Shown in pieces: positions 1 to 5,293 of a stretch of DNA of 6,737 bases. Each line of letters opens with the position of its first letter. The first letter of the stretch is position 1. Both the position numbers and the translations under genes were made by a program. The DNA is from Deltaproteobacteria bacterium. GTDB taxonomy: Bacteria > Desulfobacterota > Desulfuromonadia > Desulfuromonadales > Geopsychrobacteraceae. The notes below the pieces were generated by a model. It was not told the DNA's origin, searched no databases, and saw nothing but the letters and a program-made list of their open reading frames with translations. Where the stretch lies: contig JAACTI010000036.1 of assembly GCA_009993495.1 (NCBI GenBank), positions 1 to 6,737 of the forward strand. The letters are read 5' to 3'.

Positions 1-786
1 TTCAACATCCATCATTTGCAGTTCGTCGAGGATCGCTTTTTGCCACTGGTTGGTGCGGATCGTCGACATGGGCAGTGACGCATGTTCGCGGTATTTTTCC
101 ACCAGGGGCTCGAGGGATGCGTGGGGCAGCACCAAGGTGATTTCGCCTTCGGCTTCATCGATGCTGGTCTGGTAGTGCGCGACCAGTACGCCCGCATCGT
201 GGCTGATATGACTGAGGAGGCGCAGGTTGCTCTCAATTTTGACCAAATGCGCTTCGACGGTCTGCATCTGAGCAAAACTTTTGGCCAGATCTGGGCAGCT
301 GTCGGCAACGACATCATGAATAACATTCAGCTCAATCGCGCTCATGGGGCGCTGTGGAATATTTTTTACATTGGCAGCGCCGCCCAGTACCAGTTCGACC
401 AGGGCGTAGGAAATCTGCTCGTTGAAGACCACCAGGGTATTGCCCCGCAGGGGTTCTAGTTCGACGATACCAATAGCACCGCGACCACTGAGACGCTGGA
501 GCAACCCCTCAAAGGTCATGGATTCAAAACCAGTCAATTTCAGGTTGGTGGCACGTTGCAGGCGGTTGGCCAAAGAAGTTGCGTAATTGCGCGCAAAGGC
601 ATCGAGCACCAGATCAAAGTTGGGCAGTTTCCAGTTTTCCGGCCCTTGGGAACGAAACAAATTGAGCTGAGAGACCCGGCGCTTGTCCTTTGGGCTTTCA
701 TCATCGACCGGGTCAATTTCGACCTGCCCGTGCCGCACGGCTGACAGCAGTTCGGCAATCTCTTCTTTGCTGAGGATGCGTTCCAC
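1..786 (-). CDS. fliM: Flagellar motor switch protein FliM (5' part, runs off the window)
   Basis: FliM forms the middle of the cytoplasmic C-ring, binds phosphorylated CheY and sets the direction of flagellar rotation. The frame is open for 262 codons from a GTG at 786-784 to the window edge; FliM is usually about 320-350 aa, so the C-terminal FliN-like domain is mostly missing. Residues 4-15 (ILSKEEIAELLS) match the N-terminal CheY-P-binding motif, usually LSQxEIDALL. The FliM middle domain follows (about 45-230), with the typical ENWKLPNFD near 50-58, a LEPLRG stretch near 110-114 and an LGG turn near 134-136. The GTG is the only possible start: the fliL stop TAG (798-796) lies in the same frame just upstream and no other start codon intervenes. 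Only a weak AGAG lies before it, so translation may be coupled to fliL. The gap to fliL is 9 nt. A single Cys at residue 164 is visible. Identification is firm. Confidence 0.95.
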   Translation of the reverse strand, partial: MERILSKEEIAELLSAVRHGQVEIDPVDDESPKDKRRVSQLNLFRSQGPENWKLPNFDLVLDAFARNYATSLANRLQRATNLKLTGFESMTFEGLLQRLSGRGAIGIVELEPLRGNTLVVFNEQISYALVELVLGGAANVKNIPQRPMSAIELNVIHDVVADSCPDLAKSFAQMQTVEAHLVKIESNLRLLSHISHDAGVLVAHYQTSIDEAEGEITLVLPHASLEPLVEKYREHASLPMSTIRTNQWQKAILDELQMMDVE

Positions 787-795
787 GGCTGCTCT

Positions 796-1281
796 CTACT
801 GAACCACGAAATCGGTGAAGTAAATGCGTTTGACCTTGCCTTTGGTCAGAATTTCATTCAGGCGGTTGATCAATTCCCCACGGAGCTGAAGTTTCCCTTG
901 CATATCACGCAATTCGCCGTAAGTTTTGTTGCCGATCAGCAGCAAAATGGCATCTTTGATCTGCGGCAGGCGGTTGTTGATTTCAGTCGCCGTTGATTCG
1001 GCATCGACTTCCAGGGTGATGGCGGCTTTGAGATAACGACTTTCCTGGTCATCGAGAATATTGACAATGAAGGTATCAATATTGACCATGGGACCGACCT
1101 GCTTGGCCTGAGCGGCCAAAGAGGCTGCTTCGGTTTGGGGGTCAACCTTCTTGTCCTTGTTGCCAAGCAGAAAGTAGGCAGCGCCACCACCGATAATCAG
1201 CAGCAAAACAACAGCGGCGATGATGATCAACTTCTTTTTTGATCCTTCTTCGGTGGGTGTGGTTGCTTCTTTTTTCGCCAT
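796..1281 (-). CDS. fliL: Flagellar basal body-associated protein FliL
   Basis: FliL is a single-pass inner-membrane protein that surrounds and stabilises the MotAB stator; its periplasmic domain is stomatin-like. The 161-aa product has a short charged cytoplasmic tail (residues 1-17, ending SKKK), one transmembrane helix (about 18-39, rich in Ile, Leu and Val and ending GGGAAYFLL), a linker of about 25 residues, and the periplasmic domain from about 63 to the end. Family marks include NIDTFIVNILDD (67-78), the RYLKAAITLEVD strand (82-93), LPQIKDAILLLIGNK (105-119) and the terminal RIYFTDFVVQ. Length is normal. It starts with ATG preceded by AAGGGA about 6 nt upstream, a moderate ribosome-binding site. 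It lies 43 nt after motB and 9 nt before fliM, the usual motA-motB-fliL-fliM order. The stop codon is TAG. Confidence 0.97.
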   Translation of the reverse strand: MAKKEATTPTEEGSKKKLIIIAAVVLLLIIGGGAAYFLLGNKDKKVDPQTEAASLAAQAKQVGPMVNIDTFIVNILDDQESRYLKAAITLEVDAESTATEINNRLPQIKDAILLLIGNKTYGELRDMQGKLQLRGELINRLNEILTKGKVKRIYFTDFVVQ

Positions 1282-1324
1282 GATCCGTCCCTTGTTTTGT
1301 GGTTATCCCCTCGGGGGCGTGCGT

Positions 1325-2056
1325 TTAAAAAGGTGCCTGTTCACTGGCATCAATCAGATACGGCAGGTTGTCACCGGGGCCACCCTGGCTTTCGAGGACA
1401 AATTCGACGCGCCGATTCAGGGCGCGGGCGGCGTCGCTGTCTTCTGGGTACAAAGGTTTTTGCCCGCCATAGCCGGTGGCTGCCAGACGATCGAGGGGCA
1501 GCAACTGTTTGCCGACAAAATACCCCAGCACCGAAACCGCCCGATCAACGGAGAGCTTCCAGTTGGCCATCAAATCGCCGCGACTGTCGGTATGGCCTTC
1601 GATTTTCATATTGAAAGGCAAAGGCCGCACCAGTTCGGCAACCTTATCGAGAATGGGTTCGGCAGCGCGGTTCAGGGTGCTTTGACCTGACGCAAACAAC
1701 ACCGCGTCTTCAATTCTTAAAATGACAGCCCCGCGATCCTTAACCAGGGTAATATCTTTATCGATTTTCAATTCATGTATTTTGGAGCGCAAGCGTTTAT
1801 ACACCCGCGAAACCAGATCGTCATCCACCGGTGCGTAGGTCACAACCCGTGGCGGAGAAATGGCGGTGGAATTGCTGCTGGCCATCACGCCGAAGGCCCC
1901 GGCCAGGGAATCGCTCGCCTGGCTGAATTTGACTTTGTCCATCGATGCCATGGAGAGCAGCAAAACGAAGAAGGTCAGCAACAGCGTTACCATGTCGCTG
2001 AAAGTGACCATCCACATGGGCGCCCCAGCTGGGGCTTTTTTGGGTTTTTTCGCCAC
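1325..2056 (-). CDS. motB: Flagellar motor stator protein MotB
   Basis: MotB is the peptidoglycan-anchored half of the stator; two copies pair with five MotA subunits to make the ion channel that drives the motor. The 243-aa product has a short basic cytoplasmic tail (1-14), one transmembrane helix (about 15-37) with the ion-binding aspartate D21 in the motif TFSDMVTLLLTFFVLLLSM, a plug/linker region (about 40-110), and an OmpA-type peptidoglycan-binding domain (about 112-222). That domain carries EGHTDSRG (153-160), NWKLSVDRA (165-173) and RALNRRVEFVL (211-221). The start is GTG at 2056-2054, chosen because AGGAG (2067-2063) lies 6 nt upstream and the residues run directly into the usual MotB start. 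That ribosome-binding site overlaps the motA stop codon (TAGGAG). The helix resembles PomB/MotS types as much as E. coli MotB, so sodium coupling is possible but undecided. Confidence 0.97.
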   Translation of the reverse strand: MAKKPKKAPAGAPMWMVTFSDMVTLLLTFFVLLLSMASMDKVKFSQASDSLAGAFGVMASSNSTAISPPRVVTYAPVDDDLVSRVYKRLRSKIHELKIDKDITLVKDRGAVILRIEDAVLFASGQSTLNRAAEPILDKVAELVRPLPFNMKIEGHTDSRGDLMANWKLSVDRAVSVLGYFVGKQLLPLDRLAATGYGGQKPLYPEDSDAARALNRRVEFVLESQGGPGDNLPYLIDASEQAPF

Positions 2057-2062
2057 CAGGCA

Positions 2063-2068
2063 CTCCTA
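2063..2068 (-). promoter_or_regulatory. motB ribosome-binding site fused to motA stop codon
   Basis: The minus strand reads TAGGAG, in which TAG (2068-2066) ends motA and AGGAG serves as Shine-Dalgarno for the GTG start of motB, 6 nt further on. A ribosome finishing motA would sit on the motB initiation signal, which fits translational coupling of the two stator subunits. This site decides the GTG start of motB. Confidence 0.85.
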
Positions 2069-2830
2069 GCCGAAATTGCTCTGACGCTGTTTGGGAGCAA
2101 CAAAAGCGTGCAGGCGTTGTTCCATCAGGCGGGGGTTTTCACCCCCCAGGATGGCCTTCATGCCTTCGGTGATCAGAGTTTTAACCAGCACCTCACCTTT
2201 CGAGCGCAGCTTGAGCTTGGCCGAAATGGGCAAGGCAATGATGTTAGCAATCAGCGCACCGTAAAAAGTGGTAATCAAGGCCACCGCCATGGCCGGGCCG
2301 ATCGTTGAAGGGTCATTCATGGTTTGCAGCATCTGAACCAGTCCGATGAGGGTACCAATCATGCCCATGGCCGGCGCATAGCCGCCAATGGAAGCAAAAA
2401 TTTCGGCACCCTTATCGTGACGTTCCATAATATATTCAATTTCCATGTCGAGCATTTCTTTGAGGGCATCGGGTTCCTGGCCATCGACGGCCATTTGCAG
2501 ACCCTTAAGAAAGAAATCATCGTCAACGTCGTTCATCACCGATTGCAGACTGAGAATCCCCTCTTTGCGCGCCTTGCCCGCATAGGTTATCAGCTTGCTG
2601 ATGGTGTCTTCGGGGTTGAGTTCCTTGACAAAGAAGGCTTTGCGTGTAACCGCGAAGGCCCCCATGATTTCCTTGAAGGGGTAGGCCACCAAAATAACGC
2701 CGAAGGTGCCACCGATAACAATCAGAGCCGAAGGCAGATCCAAAAAAATCAACAGCGAGCTGCCCTGCATAATTGCGCCGATCAGCAGGCCGAAGGCACC
2801 GATCAGACCCAGTAGTGTGGCTAAATCCAT
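2066..2830 (-). CDS. motA: Flagellar motor stator protein MotA (PomA-like)
   Basis: MotA is the four-helix inner-membrane stator subunit that, with MotB, carries the ion flow and pushes on FliG. The 254-aa product has membrane helices at about 3-22, 30-50, 148-168 and 179-202, with the large cytoplasmic loop between helices 2 and 3. Helix 3 has the PomA-style APAMGMIGTLIGLVQML (152-168) and helix 4 has GPAMAVALITTFYGALIAN (178-196). P153 and P201 correspond to the two conserved prolines. T160 and T188 align with PomA residues linked to sodium binding (established in Vibrio), which hints at sodium coupling by inference. R88/K89 of the FliG-facing loop are present, but position 96 is Gln where the family usually has Glu. 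The ATG has GGGGA 7 nt upstream. It is the first gene of a transcript that probably starts at the sigma-54 promoter upstream, and lies 9 nt before motB. Confidence 0.97.
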   Translation of the reverse strand: MDLATLLGLIGAFGLLIGAIMQGSSLLIFLDLPSALIVIGGTFGVILVAYPFKEIMGAFAVTRKAFFVKELNPEDTISKLITYAGKARKEGILSLQSVMNDVDDDFFLKGLQMAVDGQEPDALKEMLDMEIEYIMERHDKGAEIFASIGGYAPAMGMIGTLIGLVQMLQTMNDPSTIGPAMAVALITTFYGALIANIIALPISAKLKLRSKGEVLVKTLITEGMKAILGGENPRLMEQRLHAFVAPKQRQSNFG

Positions 2831-2854
2831 GGATCATTCCCCGTGAGGTTGAGT

Positions 2855-2879
2855 CAGTAAGTCGATGGCCGACTTGCTG
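2855..2879 (-). other. Hairpin in motA leader RNA
   Basis: On the minus strand AAGTCG (2875-2870) and CGACTT (2864-2859) are perfect inverted copies around a 5-nt loop GCCAT. Three more pairs (CAG with CTG) extend the stem beyond one A-C mismatch. It lies inside the predicted motA 5' leader, about 12 nt before the GGGGA ribosome-binding site, and is not followed by a T run, so it is not a terminator. A role in mRNA stability or translation is inference. Confidence 0.45.
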
Positions 2880-2905
2880 CGGGTTGGTTGTCCCGCTGTT
2901 GAATG

Positions 2906-2920
2906 GCAAAGATTGTGCCA
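2906..2920 (-). promoter_or_regulatory. Sigma-54 (RpoN) promoter of motA-motB-fliL-fliM
   Basis: The minus strand reads TGGCAC-AATCT-TTGC, an exact match to the -24/-12 consensus TGGCAC-N5-TTGC, with the invariant GG and GC separated by 10 nt. It is 75 nt upstream of the motA ATG and downstream of the flgE terminator, so it is correctly placed to start a motA-motB-fliL-fliM transcript near position 2895. Sigma-54 with an enhancer-binding activator drives middle flagellar genes in many proteobacteria (established). Which activator acts here is not visible. Confidence 0.85.
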
Positions 2921-2927
2921 TGTGCAT

Positions 2928-2941
2928 TGAATAGATATTCA
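2928..2941. promoter_or_regulatory. Perfect palindrome upstream of the motA promoter, possible operator
   Basis: TGAATA-GA-TATTCA is a perfect inverted repeat with 6-bp arms, 7 bp upstream of the -24 element, in an AT-rich segment. Relative to the predicted start it lies at about -33 to -46. That is closer than most sigma-54 enhancer sites, so it could be an operator, an unusually close activator site, or chance. A weaker dyad (TTCAAC-AA-GTTAAA, 5 of 6 pairs) lies further upstream at 2961-2974. Confidence 0.35.
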
Positions 2942-3004
2942 GCTAAATTTTATACGTTTTTTCAACAAGTTAAACAGACTCCTTTGGTTTTTCAGTTTCT
3001 TGTC

Positions 3005-3038
3005 AAAAAAAATGTCGCCCCTTTTCCGGGGCGACATT
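3005..3038 (-). terminator. Intrinsic terminator after flgE
   Basis: On the minus strand an 11-bp perfect stem (AATGTCGCCCC with GGGGCGACATT) closes a 6-nt loop GGAAAA and is followed directly by a T run (eight T in all, two of them in the stem). It begins 29 nt after the flgE stop. The plus strand lacks a T run, so it acts in the flgE direction only. It should end the hook-gene transcript and separate it from motA. Confidence 0.93.
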
Positions 3039-3067
3039 CAACTTTGTCATGATTTTGACTTAGAACC

Positions 3068-4834
3068 TTAACGCTTCAGGTTGATGACCTCGGCGAGCAT
3101 TTCGTCGGTGGTGGTAATGGTTTTCGAGTTGGCCGAAAAACCCCGCTGGGTGGTGATCATTTTGACAAATTCCTGGGCCAGATCAACGTTGGATTGTTCG
3201 AGGGCGTTGGTGAAAATATTCCCAACCCCCGAACCGACAGTGCCGACCACCGGTACGCCCGAAGTGGTACTCACCGACCACATATTGTTACCCATCTTAT
3301 TTAAAGCTGCAGGATTGGTAAACTTCGCCAGGGCCAGCCGCATTAATAGCCGCGGTTGACCATTGCTGAAGTTCCCAACCACATTGCCCTGATTATCGAC
3401 ACTCAGTTTGACCAGTGATCCTGTACCGTAGCCATCCTGCTCCTGGCTGGCAACGACCGAGGGGCTGGAATATTGAGTGACCTGCATGTCGATGGCAACC
3501 TGCTGGCTGGCAACGGCACCGTTCGACCAGGCGAGGGCGCCCGTGTTGGTACGCACCACCGGCGCCGGCACCACCGGGTCGCTGCTGGTGTCACCGGGGG
3601 TGGTGTAGAGCTGATAGGTTCCTCCGGCATCACTCATACTGATCAGGTTGCCGCTGGCGTCAAAGTTCAATGTGCCTGAACCGACGATTGTCAGTTTTCT
3701 TGGTGTTCCCCCAACAAGATCCTCACCATCCACTACGGCATTCCATGTCCAGGATTGATCAGACGTTTTGGTGAAATAGGTTGTCATCAGGTGGGTGCTG
3801 CCGAGGCTGTCGAACAGGCGAATCGAGGTGGCGTAGTTGGAAGTCGCCGTGGGATTCAGTGGGTCGAAGGAGACCCCGTTGATACCATTATTCATGGTAG
3901 TGATCGCGGTTAAAACATTAGTAGCAAGTCCCAGATCGGCGGTTGCCTGGGTCAGGGCTGCGGTTTGCATTGCCGCATCCCCGCCGTTTCCAGCCGTCCC
4001 AAGGGTCGTATAGTCCGGATTAGTCACCCCTCCAGCAGCAATGACGGCTGTGTCCAAGGCATTTGCAGCGGCCTCAATATCGGCAGCCACCCCACTGGTA
4101 ATGGCGGTCTGCAGATCCGTGACCGCTGTACTGACTGCAGTATAAAGGGGCTCATCGATGGCGGCTTGGGCCTGGGCTGCGGCTTGCAGAGCGGGGTCGG
4201 TGGGGGCCGCCGCCAGGTCGGTGTAGGCGGCATTGGTCGCGCCCCAGGCGCCAAGAATACTGTTGTCGACAGCTGTTGCGCTGGCGCCGATATCCGGTAC
4301 TAATGCGTTCGAATCGGAATCAAGATTGGTATTGAGAGTCAAAGTGCTGGTCTGGCCAGCCTGGGTGAAGGACTGGGTATTGGCGTGAATTGGAACCAGA
4401 TCGCCAACGGTGTTGCCTTCGGAATCCAGTTCGTAGCCCATCACGTTGTAGCCTTCGGGGTTGACAAAGTTGCCGCCACTGTCAAAGCGGAAAGCGCCGG
4501 CGCGGGTGTACTGGTTGTTGATATTGCCGGTAGTCGGATCGCTGACGATGAAAAAACCGGCGCCCTCAACGGCGAGGTCGGTATTTAGTTCGGTACTTTC
4601 GAAGGTGCCCTGGCTAAAAATATTGTCGACAATTGATAGGCCTGCACCGCGTCCAACTTGGGAAGTGCCGCCGGAACCGGCAATCTGGCTGGAAAGCAGA
4701 TCACCAAAAATGGTGCGACTGGCTTTGAAGCCGACGGTGTTGGCATTGGCGATGTTGTTGCCGATAACACTCATGGCGTTACCATTGGCATTCAAACCAC
4801 TGACACCACTGAACAATGAACTGGAAACTCCCAT
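3068..4834 (-). CDS. flgE: Flagellar hook protein FlgE
   Basis: FlgE polymerises outside the cell into the hook joining rod and filament; it is exported by the flagellar type III system and has no cleaved signal. The 588-aa product has the N-terminal rod/hook motif (about 4-35: LFSGVSGLNANGNAMSVIGN, then NIANANTVGFKASR), the D1 segment with LAVEGAGFFIVSD (87-99) and YTRAGAFRFD (109-118), the FlaE-type domain (about 322-450, with YATSIRLFDSLGSTH) and the C-terminal motif (about 543-588: NALEQSNVDLAQEFVKMITT, then QRGFSANSKTI and ending INLKR). FlgE of E. coli is about 400 aa; much of the extra length is an Ala/Thr-rich stretch at about 176-318. No Cys is present. The ATG has a strong AAGGAG 7 nt upstream, suiting a highly made subunit. 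It lies 75 nt after the flg_new gene and ends before a strong terminator. FlgE rather than FlgF/FlgG is supported by the flgD neighbour and the size. Confidence 0.97.
   Translation of the reverse strand: MGVSSSLFSGVSGLNANGNAMSVIGNNIANANTVGFKASRTIFGDLLSSQIAGSGGTSQVGRGAGLSIVDNIFSQGTFESTELNTDLAVEGAGFFIVSDPTTGNINNQYTRAGAFRFDSGGNFVNPEGYNVMGYELDSEGNTVGDLVPIHANTQSFTQAGQTSTLTLNTNLDSDSNALVPDIGASATAVDNSILGAWGATNAAYTDLAAAPTDPALQAAAQAQAAIDEPLYTAVSTAVTDLQTAITSGVAADIEAAANALDTAVIAAGGVTNPDYTTLGTAGNGGDAAMQTAALTQATADLGLATNVLTAITTMNNGINGVSFDPLNPTATSNYATSIRLFDSLGSTHLMTTYFTKTSDQSWTWNAVVDGEDLVGGTPRKLTIVGSGTLNFDASGNLISMSDAGGTYQLYTTPGDTSSDPVVPAPVVRTNTGALAWSNGAVASQQVAIDMQVTQYSSPSVVASQEQDGYGTGSLVKLSVDNQGNVVGNFSNGQPRLLMRLALAKFTNPAALNKMGNNMWSVSTTSGVPVVGTVGSGVGNIFTNALEQSNVDLAQEFVKMITTQRGFSANSKTITTTDEMLAEVINLKR
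3881..4309 (-). repeat. Ala/Thr-rich insertion in FlgE with an internal duplication
   Basis: This covers FlgE residues about 176-318, between the strand ending LTLNTNLDSDS and the start of the FlaE-type domain (VSFDPLNPTATSNY). It is dominated by Ala and Thr, with little aromatic content. Two units align: residues 198-268 (start GATNAAYTDLAAA) and 269-311 (start GVTNPDYTTLGTA), each followed by an Ala/Gln stretch (LQAAAQAQ and MQTAALTQ). At DNA level 13 of 14 bases match between 4188-4175 and 3969-3956. The second unit appears shorter. The central part of FlgE is surface-exposed and variable in known hooks, so this is probably an extra hook-surface domain, by inference. Confidence 0.6.
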
Positions 4835-4841
4835 AATCTTT

Positions 4842-4847
4842 CTCCTT
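4842..4847 (-). promoter_or_regulatory. Strong flgE ribosome-binding site
   Basis: AAGGAG lies 7 nt before the flgE ATG. It sits 5 nt downstream of the second leader hairpin, so it should stay single-stranded and accessible. Confidence 0.85.
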
Positions 4848-4852
4848 GTCGT

Positions 4853-4908
4853 GAAGGGATCTCGGTCGGTCGATTCCTTCGCGAACCTCCTCAGTGAGGA
4901 CCGGTTCG
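4853..4908 (-). other. Two consecutive hairpins in the flgE leader
   Basis: In the gap between the flg_new stop and flgE the minus strand can form two adjacent stems. The first (4908-4882) pairs CGAACC with GGTTCG and TCCTC with GAGGA around the loop ACT, with GG bulged on one side. The second (4880-4853) pairs GAAGGAATC with GATCCCTTC (8 of 9 pairs, one A-C mismatch) around a 10-nt loop GACCGACCGA. Neither is followed by a T run, so a terminator is unlikely. They may mark an mRNA processing or stabilising element that lets flgE be expressed above its upstream genes; this is inference. Confidence 0.55.
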
Positions 4909-4909
4909 G

Positions 4910-5293
4910 CTAGGCGATAACTGCACTGTCTATCTGGGTAAAAACATTGTTTTTCAGTTGGTCACGATCAACGACTGTGACCACAGTTTCATTTTTGACG
5001 CTGACCACCAGGGCGGTATCATCGAGCATCACCAGCGAATCGCGGCCACCTTTGGCATCGACGCGGGCCACGGCTTGCTCAAGACGCTGTAATTGAGTGG
5101 CGTCGAAATTGATGCCCCGCGCGGCCATCCGGCTTTGTGCATGGGCGGAAAACGTGACGGCGCTGCTTTTTTGTGCCTGCTGTAAAAATTGATCAAAAGC
5201 ACCGACCGGACCACCCGCAGAACGATTTTTCGCGGGTTGCGTCGGACTGACGGGCTGAATCGGTTGCGGAAGGATGGTCAGACCGTCGTTCAT
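4910..5293 (-). CDS. Flagellar operon protein of the flg_new (TIGR02530-like) family, function unknown
   Basis: The 127-aa product matches my memory of the small conserved protein found beside flgD and flgE in many Firmicutes and deltaproteobacteria. Residues 1-45 are a variable Pro/Gln-rich tail. The conserved core runs from about 46 to 127, with FSAHAQSRMAARGI (48-61), a short helix with LQRLEQAVARVDAKGG (68-83), DSLVMLDDTALVVSVKN (85-101) and VVDRDQLKNNVFTQIDSAVI (107-126). No signal peptide, membrane helix or Cys is visible, so it is probably cytoplasmic or exported by the flagellar system. Its ATG overlaps the flgD stop in ATGA and has no clear Shine-Dalgarno, which points to translation coupled to flgD. 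Its biochemical role is not established to my knowledge; position suggests hook or cap assembly. It is not FlbD/SwrD, which lies after flgE in other operons and is much shorter. Confidence 0.88.
   Translation of the reverse strand: MNDGLTILPQPIQPVSPTQPAKNRSAGGPVGAFDQFLQQAQKSSAVTFSAHAQSRMAARGINFDATQLQRLEQAVARVDAKGGRDSLVMLDDTALVVSVKNETVVTVVDRDQLKNNVFTQIDSAVIA

Noticed and set aside
82..459. Long plus-strand frames opposite fliM, motB, motA and flgD
   Set aside because: They are mirror frames of well-supported minus-strand genes, with no family resemblance and no ribosome-binding sites or operon logic.
1307..1316. GC-rich hairpin (CCCC-TCG-GGGG) between motB and fliL as a terminator
   Set aside because: The stem is only 4 bp and no T run follows; the next gene starts within 30 nt.
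2523..2927. 134-codon minus-strand frame upstream of and overlapping motA
   Set aside because: It starts inside the motA leader, runs out of frame through the motA gene and has no recognisable domain; the sigma-54 promoter overlaps its first codons.
2945..2970. Sigma-70 promoter before motA using TATAAA (2954-2949)
   Set aside because: No acceptable -35 element lies 16-18 bp upstream; the exact sigma-54 element nearby explains transcription better.
2831..3067. A small flbD/swrD-type gene between flgE and motA, seen in some flagellar operons
   Set aside because: The gap holds a terminator, a promoter and a leader; no short minus-strand frame resembles that family.
3965..4303. Plus-strand 112-codon frame within flgE as a nested gene
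   Set aside because: It lies opposite the Ala-rich insertion, where GC-rich codons leave other frames open; its Gly/Cys-rich product matches nothing I recognise.
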